Origin: JAVVEG01 sp041689205
Lineage (GTDB): Bacteria; Pseudomonadota; Gammaproteobacteria; Pseudomonadales; Pseudohongiellaceae
Direction of reading: 5' to 3'
Assembly: GCA_041689205.1 (NCBI GenBank)
Contig: JBDNGQ010000025.1
Span: 1-10,658, forward strand
DNA: 10,658 bases
This document shows, piece after piece, positions 1 through 7,689 of the stretch. Numbering within the stretch: position 1 is the stretch's first letter; each line of letters begins with the position of its first letter. Made by a program: the position numbers and the translations under genes. The notes beneath the pieces are model-generated. The model was not told the origin of the DNA and did not search any database. It saw only the letters and a list, made by a program, of their open reading frames with translations.

Positions 1-20
1 CCGGATCTTTGCATATATAA

Positions 21-82
21 CCATGGTAATCACCCCTATTTACTCCTGCTTAAAAATTAAGCAGGATACGTGGATTACCTGG
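21..82. repeat. Long imperfect hairpin
   Basis: The inner stem TCCTGCTTAA (44-53) pairs perfectly with TTAAGCAGGA (57-66) around a 3-base loop. An outer stem of GGTAATC (25-31) with GATTACC (73-79) is extended by CCA (21-23) with TGG (80-82) across one bulged base. There is no T-run after either arm, so it is not a standard intrinsic terminator. It could be the end structure of a lost mobile element, a REP-like repeat or a structured RNA. The function is unknown. Confidence 0.5.
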
Positions 83-124
83 TCAAAACTAAACCAGCAT
101 AACTAGCGTTAAATGATCATTATT

Positions 125-149
125 AAGTCAGCGTCAACACTGCTGACTT
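125..149. repeat. Short hairpin
   Basis: AAGTCAGC (125-132) pairs with GCTGACTT (142-149) around a 9-base loop. No T-run follows. The role is unknown; chance is possible for an 8-bp stem of this kind. Confidence 0.35.
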
Positions 150-375
150 CAGATGGTGGATACAATGGCTCATTGGGAACTGTCCGATTCCGCTTGTCCG
201 GCAATTTTGCGAGCCTCCTTACATATTTCAGAGCAATCACAACTTCCAGTGTTTTTCCCTAAAGCATTCCGCGTTCGGTTGAGCGAGGATAGCACTCGGT
301 TGTCTTTAATTAAGATGACGAAGTGTTCATGTATGTGGATCAACAACTGTAAGAAGCATAACGGAGTTCATGAAA

Positions 376-501
376 ATGGCGAAAAAACTGAATGTGCACC
401 GAATCTCAAGAACACACAGAAAAGAACTGCTGGCAGTACTTCAAATCAGACTTGCGGAGGCGGAAGCCGCTCGCAAGCGTTCTAACCGCGTCATTCACTG
501 A
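376..501 (+). CDS. Doubtful 41-residue basic protein
   Basis: A short open frame starts at ATG 376 with GGAG at 363-366, a 9-base spacing; an in-frame ATG at 370 is too close to that site. The product is rich in Lys and Arg, with a likely helical middle containing RKELLAVLQIRLAEAEAARK. I do not recognise a family. The good ribosome binding site and amphipathic composition favour a real small protein or the remnant of one. The lack of neighbours in the same operon and the surrounding decayed DNA argue against it. Confidence 0.3.
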   Translation: MAKKLNVHRISRTHRKELLAVLQIRLAEAEAARKRSNRVIH

Positions 502-590
502 ACAAAGACGGCGTATGTTTTTTATAGCTGGCCCACCTTAGCAAAGGAAAAGTCCGATGCCACGCAAGGCCAGGCGCGCTGTTCCTCTAG

Positions 591-944
591 TCAGGTTCGG
601 TTCAATCCGGCATCAAGCGCATCGGCCTGGGCGGCAAACACAAAGCACTCGACCATGCCGTCGCTGATGCTGCTCGACTCATACAGTTGTCACACGTCAA
701 ACAGGTCGCGAGGATGTTGTCTGTCCAAAGCGGCCACCCGCTTGCTCGCATAGAGCTCATCGGGAGCCGGGGTCGGCAGGTCGAGTTCGACGCTGAACAG
801 GTCGCTGGCGCGGGCGCTCAGTGTGCGCCGTTCAGGAGGAAGCACGCCGCCCCGGAATACAACATTGACCTCGATCTTGACTTGGCTGGTCTCGTTCTCG
901 ACGACCAGGTAAGGAACAGGCGCACGGCCTTCACACGGGGGCAA
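591..944 (-). pseudogene. Remnant of AbiEii-type nucleotidyltransferase toxin
   Basis: In the minus-strand frame from about 944 down, the translation reads VENETSQVKIEVNVVFRGG, then LPTPAPDELYASKRVAALDR and HPRDLFDV. This is the pattern of the AbiEii/AbiGii toxin family (nucleotidyltransferase fold, type IV toxin-antitoxin systems): a KIEVN strand, then LPT..P.EL...K..AL..R..RDLFD. A TGA at 690-692 stands where the family usually has Trp (DVWQL). The frame then continues with QLYESSSISDGMVECFV before similarity fades. The N-terminal half, with the GS-x-D-type catalytic motif, is missing. The gene is therefore truncated, deleted and stopped, and surely inactive. Confidence 0.75.
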
Positions 945-1328
945 CAGGACAGCAGTTCGCCGATAATATCCTTGCGAGGTGAGCGCAGACCGTCGAAGAG
1001 GTTGCGCGCTTCTTCCAGGCTTTGTTTCAAGCCGACCTCGACCAGCAGCTCCAATACGGCTCGTTCAGGGCACGCCATCTCGATAGGGTCTGGCATGCAC
1101 GGCGGTGTGGTCAGGGTTCTGGTAGCCAGGGCCGTGTCCGGCCAGTCGAACAGGCGAGCGTGGAAATAGCCCGCGGGAAAGCGGGAAGTGAACCATGCCG
1201 GTAATGCGTAGCGCTTGTCACCCCCACAGCACCCAGGTCTCGCGTCTGCTCAGTTTGTGCCGTATGCCCTGCAGGGCAAGCGCACTCTTGGCACACAATC
1301 TTATCATTCGAAGGAAGCTTGCGTACTT
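905..1328 (-). pseudogene. Remnant of AbiEi-type antitoxin
   Basis: Two minus-strand frames join into one AbiEi-like protein. Frame one (1328 to 1221) reads SALALQGIRHKLSRRETWVL and ends at a TGA at 1218-1220. Frame two continues directly with GDKRYALPAWFTSRFPAGYF, then CPERAVLELLVEVG and PRVKAVRLFLTW. The switch falls in a run of five C at 1221-1225, so a one-base indel there is the likely cause. RYALPAWF, PERA.LELL and VK..RLFL are typical of the AbiEi C-terminal domain. In AbiE systems this antitoxin is encoded just before the toxin, as here. A deletion at about 905-925 removes its end and runs it into the toxin remnant. Confidence 0.72.
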
Positions 1329-1331
1329 TCA

Positions 1332-1654
1332 ACACCCAATTGAAGAGAGATAGCAGGGTAGATACTCAATGAGATACGAGGCTGTTTGCTGTTGATGCGA
1401 TAGCGAAAGTGCCAGAGCTCAGAGGCTCGCTTTGGAGCTGAGATCCTAAATTTTCCTGGACTTTTTACTGGCGTAGAGACATTCCTGGATGCGACATAAA
1501 TTGTCGCATTTTTACTATACAGTTAACCTAAATGAGCTACGGGAACAGAACTTTTACTAATGCTTCTGCACAATAGACGCTATGCGCAAATCAACCGACA
1601 GCAAAGGTAACAATAAAGTGGCTGTTCCCAATGTACAAAAAGCAGGGTGATGAT
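1332..1654. other. Intergenic region upstream of the exonuclease gene
   Basis: No gene is seen on either strand. The region becomes AT-rich towards its right end. It contains the perfect inverted repeat at 1490-1508, followed closely by TATACA (1516-1521), which could serve as a -10 element for the plus-strand exonuclease gene although no good -35 is evident. An alternative, TTGTCG (1501-1506) as a -35 with TAACCT (1524-1529), is equally weak. Confidence 0.45.
1490..1508. promoter_or_regulatory. Inverted-repeat operator, site 1
   Basis: TGCGACA-TAAAT-TGTCGCA is a perfect palindrome with 7-bp arms and an A/T spacer of 5 bp. It lies about 147 bp before the exonuclease start. The same pattern recurs at 9630-9648, 9448-9464 and, weaker, 7671-7689, so it is probably a protein-binding operator and not a chance repeat. 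The size and symmetry suit a dimeric HTH regulator. The WYL protein encoded in this window is the natural candidate, but that is inference. Confidence 0.65.
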
Positions 1655-2194
1655 ATGTCTAATGTGTATATAGCACTCGACCTTGAAACTACAGGGGTTG
1701 ACCCGGCAACTTGCATGATAATCGAAATTGGGGCTGTAAAGTTCGATGAAAAAGGGAACATGTTGGAAAATTTTTCTGAGTTTGCAAACCCTGGAGCGAG
1801 GATTTCATCTTATATTCAGAAGCTGACTGGTATCGACGATCAGATGGTTAACGACGCTGATACGCCGATTGAAGTTTGGAATAGATTCCTGCTTTGGTGT
1901 GGCGATCAAAAAATACTGTTTGCGCACAATGCCATTTTTGAAGCCCGATTCATCGAGGCACTGTATAACGATAAAGATGAAAAGCCGGATATTAGCCTTA
2001 TATGTACGTTATTACTCGCCAGAAAACAGTTAAAAAAGGTAAGAAATCACAGTCTTTCACATCTAGTACCCGGTACTAATGGCTGCCGAGCATTACCTGG
2101 GGCGCAGGCGTGCGCCCAACTATGCCAAAGGTTGATACTGACCTATGATTCAGGAAAAATACCAATAGGAAATTATTTGATGCATATCTTTTGA
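1655..2194 (+). CDS. DnaQ-like 3'-5' exonuclease (DEDDh type), probably inactive
   Basis: The N-terminal two thirds is a clear DEDDh RNase H-fold exonuclease. Exo I is at residues 7-14 (ALDLETTG, D9 and E11), and Exo II is AHNAIFEARFI at 90-100, with Glu instead of the usual Asp. Exo III should read H-x4-D, but the matching stretch is CRALPGAQACAQL (144-156). The catalytic His is Cys144 and the last Asp is Gly149. I chose ATG 1655 because AGGG at 1644-1647 precedes it well; ATG 1631 would add eight residues with no clear ribosome site. The listed frame ends at 2194. One extra A in the A-run at 2155-2159 would carry the reading on to a stop at 2257-2259, through a much more protein-like tail. 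Family members degrade DNA or RNA 3' ends; this copy looks decayed. Confidence 0.7.
   Translation: MSNVYIALDLETTGVDPATCMIIEIGAVKFDEKGNMLENFSEFANPGARISSYIQKLTGIDDQMVNDADTPIEVWNRFLLWCGDQKILFAHNAIFEARFIEALYNDKDEKPDISLICTLLLARKQLKKVRNHSLSHLVPGTNGCRALPGAQACAQLCQRLILTYDSGKIPIGNYLMHIF
2064..2078. repeat. 15-bp palindrome inside the exonuclease gene
   Basis: TAGTACC-C-GGTACTA is a perfect inverted repeat. It falls between the SLSHLV helix and the damaged Exo III motif, where family members normally have several more residues. It may mark a deletion junction. A chance palindrome cannot be excluded. Confidence 0.45.
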
Positions 2195-2274
2195 TAATTA
2201 AAGGAGATCAATCAAAAATATCACCAAAATTAAATTACTATTTAACAATTTTATATTAAAAGGATGTTTTAAAA

Positions 2275-3009
2275 ATGAGAAATTACCTCAGGAGTATGCG
2301 AGAAAACCAGCCAGATTGGCTTACAGCTTTTCATTCAGGAGACGCCTTCCCCCGCGACGAATTCTTCGCATCCCGTATAGTTTTCTATCCAGGATCCGGG
2401 AAAGATGGCCATCCAGTTCAATTGTTTGGATCGACGCATAGCGTTCATTGCTTCGTCTATGCTGACTATGGGGTGCCGCGGGAAAGTTTGGAAAATGCAT
2501 TACAGGATCACGGCTTCCGCGGATACACGACTTTAGCCCGGATTGAGCTGAGCGAGCATTCATTGACCCCGAATGGTTGGGCTTCTCATGCTTCAGATAC
2601 TGTTAGGAGGACTGCACAGGGTAATGGTTCCATCGCTCCCTTCGGTTTTTTTGAGGTCTTGGAACGCGTACACGGGCTGGAAGATAGCCATGGCGCAGAT
2701 CGACTGGCTGTCCTCTTTCTTGGTGCTGATGGGATCGCGACGTATGACGCATTGTTTTGCCAGAACGCCGCTATAAGGCCATTCGCGGTTGTCCTCCAGG
2801 ATCATGGTTTCGGAGGTAATTACGACCGGTTTGGGCAGGGTGGTCAAATGGAAGATATTGCCAATCGTTGCAACGTACGTCCGGATTTCCTGCTCGTAGC
2901 TGAAAATACTCAGCCGTGGACGGGTTACCAGGCGATCCAGAATTTAGAGGGTGAGCCCGGCGGAGAGCACAATACCATCAGGCACTTGTATGAGCGGTCG
3001 AGCAAGTAA
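2275..3009 (+). CDS. Hypothetical protein of unknown function, 244 residues
   Basis: The reading frame is intact, with AGGA at 2261-2264 and a 10-base spacing to ATG 2275. I do not recognise the family. The protein looks soluble: no signal peptide or membrane segment. It is rich in Gly, His and aromatic residues, with striking blocks such as FYPGSGKDGHPVQLFGSTHS (37-56), AVLFLGADGIATYDALFCQ (145-163) and VVLQDHGFGGNYDRFGQGG (172-190). LQDHGF occurs twice, at 76-81 and 174-179, which may reflect two similar strand-loop units. Conserved-looking His and Asp residues in loops could bind metal or act in catalysis, but that is a guess. It follows the exonuclease gene closely, probably in the same transcript, and converges on the WYL gene with 24 bp between stops and no evident terminator. 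Confidence 0.75.
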   Translation: MRNYLRSMRENQPDWLTAFHSGDAFPRDEFFASRIVFYPGSGKDGHPVQLFGSTHSVHCFVYADYGVPRESLENALQDHGFRGYTTLARIELSEHSLTPNGWASHASDTVRRTAQGNGSIAPFGFFEVLERVHGLEDSHGADRLAVLFLGADGIATYDALFCQNAAIRPFAVVLQDHGFGGNYDRFGQGGQMEDIANRCNVRPDFLLVAENTQPWTGYQAIQNLEGEPGGEHNTIRHLYERSSK

Positions 3010-3033
3010 TTACGCAACCGGGTAGATAGCAGA

Positions 3034-3999
3034 TCAACTGCCGATAGATTCCCGGTGCACAGCGGATATCGCAGTGCCAAAACCTCGCAGCCATGATTCC
3101 AGCATGCCGCTATCGACTACAGTTGCCGTGATTTTCAGGTAGCCATTTTCGAGTTCAACGGCGCGCTGGTCTTTGGACAAAGGAGATTCCAGCAGATGAA
3201 GGCCAGCGGTTCGTTCGATCTCGATGGTCAATTTTACCCGCGCACCTTCCCCGAAGCCGAAGCGCCCCTCATCGTCATATTTCTTGAGGTCAAACTCCTT
3301 CGGTCTTACAAAATCCAGCGTTGACTTCTCGACTGACAGGATGCGGTGAAGCGCCAGGCTGCGTTCATCCTCATAACCCTTATGCCTGCATACCAAATAA
3401 AGGCACGACCCCTGCTGAGCCAGACCGAAGGGCATAACCTCGACGTTGCTGCATTTTCCGCTTGAATTCCTGTATTCGAGTTTAAGCCATCGATTGTTAT
3501 ACAAGGCTTCACTCACGATTTCAAAAACACCTGGGACAATCGCCGGGGGTAAAAGTGGCTGGCTGGTTGCGACAATCCGCACTTTATCCGGCCATTCGCG
3601 TTCCAGGCGAGCGCTACTTTGGGGCCCGAGGGTGCGCCTTGATTGATCAAAAAAACCTTCCATGGATTTCATCAGACGAACGGGCAAAAGATTTTTGAGA
3701 TACTCCTCGGCCAACTGAAATAACAGAGATTCCTGAGCTGTGAGATTTGGTAGTGTCAGGGCTTTGGCTTTTTCCAGCCAGCGGTAGCCATAAGGTTTGG
3801 TACTGTCATCCCGTTCGATTTCAAAATGTTCACTCAGCACTTCCAGCTGACGCTGAATTGTACGTAAATCCCGCTCGATTCCCGCGTCTTTCAATTGCTG
3901 ATGCAGTTCCCTCGCAGTCACCTTACGTCCGCGCGGAATACGCCGCAACAATTCAATGGCCAATATTACGGTTTCGGTCGTGTCTGGTCGCTTTGACAT
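3034..3999 (-). CDS. WYL-domain HTH transcriptional regulator
   Basis: The 321-residue protein has the usual order for this class. A winged HTH lies at about 10-72 (VTARELHQQL, then RDLRTIQRQLEVLSE). A linker follows, then a WYL domain at about 158-230 with WLKLEYRNSSG, EVMPFGLAQQGSCLYLVCR and RSLALHRI. A WCX-type C-terminal domain spans about 252-318 (ESWLRGFG near the end). WYL domains sense nucleic acid or nucleotide ligands, and proteins of this architecture (BrxR, CapW) repress phage-defence operons. Its ATG is 1 bp past the stop of the DUF2779 gene, with AGGAG (4011-4015) inside that gene's end, so translation is probably coupled. It is the last gene of the minus-strand cluster and the best candidate to bind the TGCGACA-N5-TGTCGCA sites. 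Confidence 0.93.
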   Translation of the reverse strand: MSKRPDTTETVILAIELLRRIPRGRKVTARELHQQLKDAGIERDLRTIQRQLEVLSEHFEIERDDSTKPYGYRWLEKAKALTLPNLTAQESLLFQLAEEYLKNLLPVRLMKSMEGFFDQSRRTLGPQSSARLEREWPDKVRIVATSQPLLPPAIVPGVFEIVSEALYNNRWLKLEYRNSSGKCSNVEVMPFGLAQQGSCLYLVCRHKGYEDERSLALHRILSVEKSTLDFVRPKEFDLKKYDDEGRFGFGEGARVKLTIEIERTAGLHLLESPLSKDQRAVELENGYLKITATVVDSGMLESWLRGFGTAISAVHRESIGS

Positions 4000-4000
4000 A

Positions 4001-5494
4001 TCAGCTGAGTCTCCTGCCCGTAAAAACTTCCCACATCCTTACCATGGCATACGTGTCCAGCGCGCAGTAAGCGAGCAACTGGCGTTCAATTTCCCCCTTT
4101 CGGACATCACTGGTATTGGGGGCAATTGCTTCCAGAAACGCGCTCATGGCCATCCCCCCATCTTCGACACCTTGAAGATCGCCGTAACTCAAATCAGGAC
4201 AAATTGCGGGCGTTACTACCTTGATGCTCCAGCTACCTTTTTGACTGGGATGGTAGTAATGCTCGCGAGCGACAGGCAACAGATCAACCACCCGATCGAT
4301 TACCGCCAGTAAAGCCTCGGACAGATCCGGATAGCGCTGGGCAAGTTCGCGGATTCGGGTCGTTTCGAAGGAAGCGTTGTAGACAAATATTGCTCCGCTA
4401 TCGCCACATGCGGAGATCAGCGCCTTAGCGAACGCCATTGAAGGGTCCGAACCAGAGATATCAAGAAATGCATGCTGCGTGATTCCCGAATCGCTTAGAT
4501 AATGAACACTGAATTGGAAGGGGATCTGCTGGAAAGGCCGTGTTCCACTCCAGATCGGCACAGCAAACTGAATAGTCTCAAAGTCCATGAAATATACGGG
4601 CAAGTGGTGCTCAGCCAGCGCCTCAGCAGTTGCTTTCTGATTAAAATAAGGTTCCCCGGAGAGAGTGACTTCTTTGACACGACGCTGCTTTGTATTGAGT
4701 AAGTGATCAGGAACATCACTCAATTCCCTGACATCTTGTTCACTAATATACCCGGATAGATTGCTGCTTAGACGACCCGGCAGCCAGCGGATCGGATAAA
4801 TGGCCTGCGGCTCTGTGCTTTGGCAATAAGACAGGAACCCGCATCCATATGGAGTGGAACATTGGGCGCCAGTGACAACCTGAGGCTCTTCCTTTTCGGC
4901 CAGAACCTGTGCAGCATCGCCAATCCATTCGCGAACTTCTGCTTCTCGGGCAAAGGCTTCGATGCCTACATCGGTTTCCCGCAACAGCCCTTGGTAGTCA
5001 TCGTTGCCTGGATAGGTCCAGGAACTATCAATGTGTGCAATGGCCACAGCCTTCAGCGGAACGCCAGACCTCAAAGCGAGAAAGGATTGCACAGCAGCAT
5101 CGTCACGGTGATAGTCTTTGACTGACGCAGAGGATTTTACTTCAATCATGCGCCAACCCCGTTTGTCGTCTTCCATAACAGGGATCATGACATCAGCAAA
5201 AGCGAGGGCCCCTTCAGCACAGAAACCCGCCTCAAAAACCGGATGATCAGATTGCAGAAGTTCCCGCGTTTTTGCAAACGCAGCATCCATGCCGTCAGCC
5301 TGAGGATCAATCAGTACTCCCCGTCCAGTTGGGTCGTACAATTGCCGGGCTATTTCGCCGACTTTATGTCCAACATTGAACCGACTTTGCGTGGCCACCG
5401 AGTCCTCGCGCAAATCAGGGCGATGAACTTCCAGCCAGAGTCGCTTGGGGCATTGCCTTAAAGCCAGCAGCTTGGATTTGGAGATTGTGCGCAT
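4001..5494 (-). CDS. DUF2779 protein: Cas4/RecB-like Fe-S nuclease fused to DEDD exonuclease
   Basis: The 497-residue protein appears to carry two nuclease modules. The N-terminal half resembles Cas4 and AddB-type PD-(D/E)XK nucleases. It has an early Cys (LRQCPKRLWL, C15), a core of D101 (ALAFADVMI) and E118-x-K120 (MIEVKSS), and a later cluster C212, C218, C224 (CSTPYGCGFLSYC). Four Cys in this layout typically hold a 4Fe-4S cluster. The C-terminal half is an RNase H-fold exonuclease: D304 and E306 (YFMDFETIQF), N373-x3-E377 (YNASFETTR), and Y476-x3-D480 (LLAYCALDTYAM), so DEDDy-like. ATG 5494 is preceded by AAGGA (5504-5508). The gene follows the AAA+ gene by 40 bp and precedes the WYL gene by 1 bp. 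A role in cutting or trimming DNA or RNA ends, possibly in defence, is inferred. Confidence 0.9.
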   Translation of the reverse strand: MRTISKSKLLALRQCPKRLWLEVHRPDLREDSVATQSRFNVGHKVGEIARQLYDPTGRGVLIDPQADGMDAAFAKTRELLQSDHPVFEAGFCAEGALAFADVMIPVMEDDKRGWRMIEVKSSASVKDYHRDDAAVQSFLALRSGVPLKAVAIAHIDSSWTYPGNDDYQGLLRETDVGIEAFAREAEVREWIGDAAQVLAEKEEPQVVTGAQCSTPYGCGFLSYCQSTEPQAIYPIRWLPGRLSSNLSGYISEQDVRELSDVPDHLLNTKQRRVKEVTLSGEPYFNQKATAEALAEHHLPVYFMDFETIQFAVPIWSGTRPFQQIPFQFSVHYLSDSGITQHAFLDISGSDPSMAFAKALISACGDSGAIFVYNASFETTRIRELAQRYPDLSEALLAVIDRVVDLLPVAREHYYHPSQKGSWSIKVVTPAICPDLSYGDLQGVEDGGMAMSAFLEAIAPNTSDVRKGEIERQLLAYCALDTYAMVRMWEVFTGRRLS

Positions 5495-5534
5495 AGTGAT
5501 AGTTCCTTTTTAGTTTTTGACAATCCTGTTCCCT

Positions 5535-7628
5535 TCAGTGAAAGCCAATGGAGGCCTTCTTCCCTTCCTTCACATCGCATTCCGCCTCAAGTGCTGAGAC
5601 TAACATGTCAGGCGTTTCGATAGGACGAAAACGATGCTGGCGCAGCACTGCTGCGAAATCGCCCGGAGTGAGTTGTGACAGACCCTTCATGGTTGACTGC
5701 AGCTGCGGCTGTGGCGCCTGGAGACCGAGCTCTGCGCAGTGACGCCGCAGAAGTTCCCACGCCTGTTCGGGTCGCATAAAATCAAATTTCACCTTGAGGT
5801 CGAAACGGCGCAAAGCAGCCTGATCCAAGCCTTCCATCAGGTTCGTTGAAGCGATGAATACACCCGCAAACGATTCCATCTGAGTCAACATTTCATTGAC
5901 CATGCTCACCTCCCATCCGCGTTGAGCGCCCCGACGATCCTGAAGAAAACTGTCAACTTCGTCAATCAGAAGAAGCGCACCCTTCTGTTCTGCCTCGCGG
6001 AATGCTTTCGCAATATTTTTCTCATTATCTCCCAGAAACTTTGACATCAGGTCCGAGGCACGCTTCACCACCAGCGGAACACCCAGATACTGGGCGAGCC
6101 ACCGACCGTAGGCAGTCTTGCCAGTTCCTGGCGGGCCATACAGACAAAGTCTACCAGCGCCCGCCGTGGCCAGCCCAGTGGCAATGCCGGCCAGGTCAGC
6201 GTTGGCGTGAATGAAGGCTGGGTCGTAGATATTCGGCAGTCGGTGGGGGTCATGCGCTACTAACCGCCTGTGTCCCTGAGCTTCAAGGGCGCTACCGATC
6301 AATCGCTCAAATGCCGCAGACGCCCTGTTCTGGCCCAATTGGTCGCGAATCGATCTGATGACAGATGCCGCCTTTACCACCACTGCCGGGGCCAGTGACT
6401 CTGCCTCAGCAATTCGGGAAATACTTTGCTTATCAAGCAGGTCGCTGCAGGAATTATGCAGGATGGCTGCTCTGTGCGATCTTGTCGGGACAGGCAATTC
6501 AATCACCATATCAAATCGACGAATGAAAGCCGGATCAATCCCCGCGATGGAATTGGACAGCCAAATGGTCGGTACTGGATTGTCTTCGAGCATCCTGTTA
6601 ATCCATGCTTTGCGCACCTGGGCTGTGCTTTTCCTGCCAAGGAACATGTTGCCGTCGTTGAAAATATCTTCGGCTTCATCGAATACCAGCATAGTCTGTT
6701 GCTTCTCAAAAAAGCTTTGCGCCGCACGATAAGCGCGCAGCCGGCGCTCGCCGTCAACCGGGTCACCCTCCGCATCCTCGCTGGAGACTTCGAACAAATC
6801 GCAACCAATATCGTCAGCCAGTGCGCGCGACAACTGACTTTTGCCAGTCCCTGGCGCCCCATGGATGAAGATGTTAACGCCGCGTCTGTTATTCGCTTTT
6901 GCATGATGAAGATAGGGATGCAATATCTCGAGAGAGCAACTGATATGAGGGTAGTCTGCCAGGCTCAGTTGCCCGGGCCCGGCGGCAGAGACAGTACCGC
7001 GGAGAAGATGGATGGGGTCAGCTTCTGATGAGACCATTAAATCAGCGAATCCTTCGGACAGAAGGTCCAATTTTGCGCGCAGCGAAATGACATTGCCACG
7101 ATCTATACAAACCAGGCCCGAGCGGGCAAGGATGCCTTGAGTGCTCAAGGATTCGCGAATATCAGGTTCCGGCAAATCCAGGATTAAAGACAGCGCGTGG
7201 AACATCTTTATCGAGGAAAGGTTGCCGAGCCACTCTGAGATTTCGTCCAACAGGCGATCGTTATGAATCGTTACGGAAAATTCCAAAATTCTGCAATCAG
7301 TGGGGCTGAGGCCAACCAGATCTGAAAGCCGCGCCACATTGCCCTTCAGACAAGGAAGCGGAGACGCATGTGCTGATTCTTTTTCAGCTTTTCGATGCAA
7401 CAGGAATAACGTTGATTGAGCCTTCTGCTGATCAAACCTATCGTCCAGCATACCAAAAAAATGACTGAGTCCAAGCGTATGTGCCAGGGGAAAACTGCCG
7501 AATCCATGAGGACATATAAACTGGCGATGCCCGCCCAGCGGGACAAGCATGCGCAGGGCCCAAAGAAGGGTGATGGGATCTGGATTCTGGAACTTTGCGA
7601 TATGATGTTGACGACGTCGTGGTGGCAT
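5535..7628 (-). CDS. Tandem AAA+ ATPase, 697 residues
   Basis: Two complete AAA+ modules are visible. Module 1 has Walker A GAPGTGKS (257-264), Walker B LVFDEAED (314-321), a sensor-like WLSNS (356-360) and RRFD (370-373). Module 2 has Walker A GPPGTGKT (498-505), Walker B LLLIDEVD (552-559), sensor ASTN (593-596) and RRFD (607-610). Both therefore look able to hydrolyse ATP. The N-terminal 230 residues are helical and of unknown function. The layout recalls Cdc48/ClpA-like remodelling rings, though no known family name fits with confidence. I chose ATG 7628 because GAAGGGA sits 8-9 bases before it; the frame stays open to a GTG at 7742, but that extension looks non-coding. It probably powers remodelling of protein or nucleic acid for the nuclease encoded next. 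A weak operator lies 43 bp upstream. Confidence 0.92.
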   Translation of the reverse strand: MPPRRRQHHIAKFQNPDPITLLWALRMLVPLGGHRQFICPHGFGSFPLAHTLGLSHFFGMLDDRFDQQKAQSTLFLLHRKAEKESAHASPLPCLKGNVARLSDLVGLSPTDCRILEFSVTIHNDRLLDEISEWLGNLSSIKMFHALSLILDLPEPDIRESLSTQGILARSGLVCIDRGNVISLRAKLDLLSEGFADLMVSSEADPIHLLRGTVSAAGPGQLSLADYPHISCSLEILHPYLHHAKANNRRGVNIFIHGAPGTGKSQLSRALADDIGCDLFEVSSEDAEGDPVDGERRLRAYRAAQSFFEKQQTMLVFDEAEDIFNDGNMFLGRKSTAQVRKAWINRMLEDNPVPTIWLSNSIAGIDPAFIRRFDMVIELPVPTRSHRAAILHNSCSDLLDKQSISRIAEAESLAPAVVVKAASVIRSIRDQLGQNRASAAFERLIGSALEAQGHRRLVAHDPHRLPNIYDPAFIHANADLAGIATGLATAGAGRLCLYGPPGTGKTAYGRWLAQYLGVPLVVKRASDLMSKFLGDNEKNIAKAFREAEQKGALLLIDEVDSFLQDRRGAQRGWEVSMVNEMLTQMESFAGVFIASTNLMEGLDQAALRRFDLKVKFDFMRPEQAWELLRRHCAELGLQAPQPQLQSTMKGLSQLTPGDFAAVLRQHRFRPIETPDMLVSALEAECDVKEGKKASIGFH

Positions 7629-7670
7629 GATGGTGTCCCTTCTTTGACAGGGGCTCATTATCATTGTTGG

Positions 7671-7689
7671 TGTGACGAGATGTGTCGCA
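7671..7689. promoter_or_regulatory. Degenerate inverted-repeat operator, site 4
   Basis: TGTGACG-AGATG-TGTCGCA keeps one perfect arm, and the other matches TGCGACA at 5 of 7 bases, with the same 5-bp spacing as the stronger sites. It lies 43 bp before the AAA+ start, where a repressor could block transcription of the AAA+, DUF2779 and WYL genes. The half-match alone would not be convincing; position and spacing raise the odds. Confidence 0.4.

Larger units (their letters stand above)
1..375. other. Non-coding left margin
   Basis: I see no convincing gene in this stretch. A plus-strand reading frame from 153 to 485 has low-complexity-free but unstructured composition, no Shine-Dalgarno site and no recognisable family, so I treat it as chance. 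The stretch does hold two inverted repeats, listed separately at 21-82 and 125-149. It may be the flank of an older mobile element, but no transposase, integrase or target duplication can be seen. Confidence 0.5.

Noticed and set aside
153..485. 110-residue plus-strand open frame
   Set aside because: No ribosome site, no family pattern, and it overlaps the better-supported small frame at 376-501.
687..1169. 160-residue plus-strand open frame
   Set aside because: It is the antisense shadow of the AbiE remnants, whose minus-strand frames match known family motifs.
3568..3574. TGCGACA half-site within the WYL gene
   Set aside because: No partner arm at 5-bp spacing and it is in coding sequence; about one such 7-mer is expected by chance.
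6426..7028. 200-residue plus-strand open frame
   Set aside because: Antisense to the first AAA+ module, whose Walker motifs prove the minus-strand frame.
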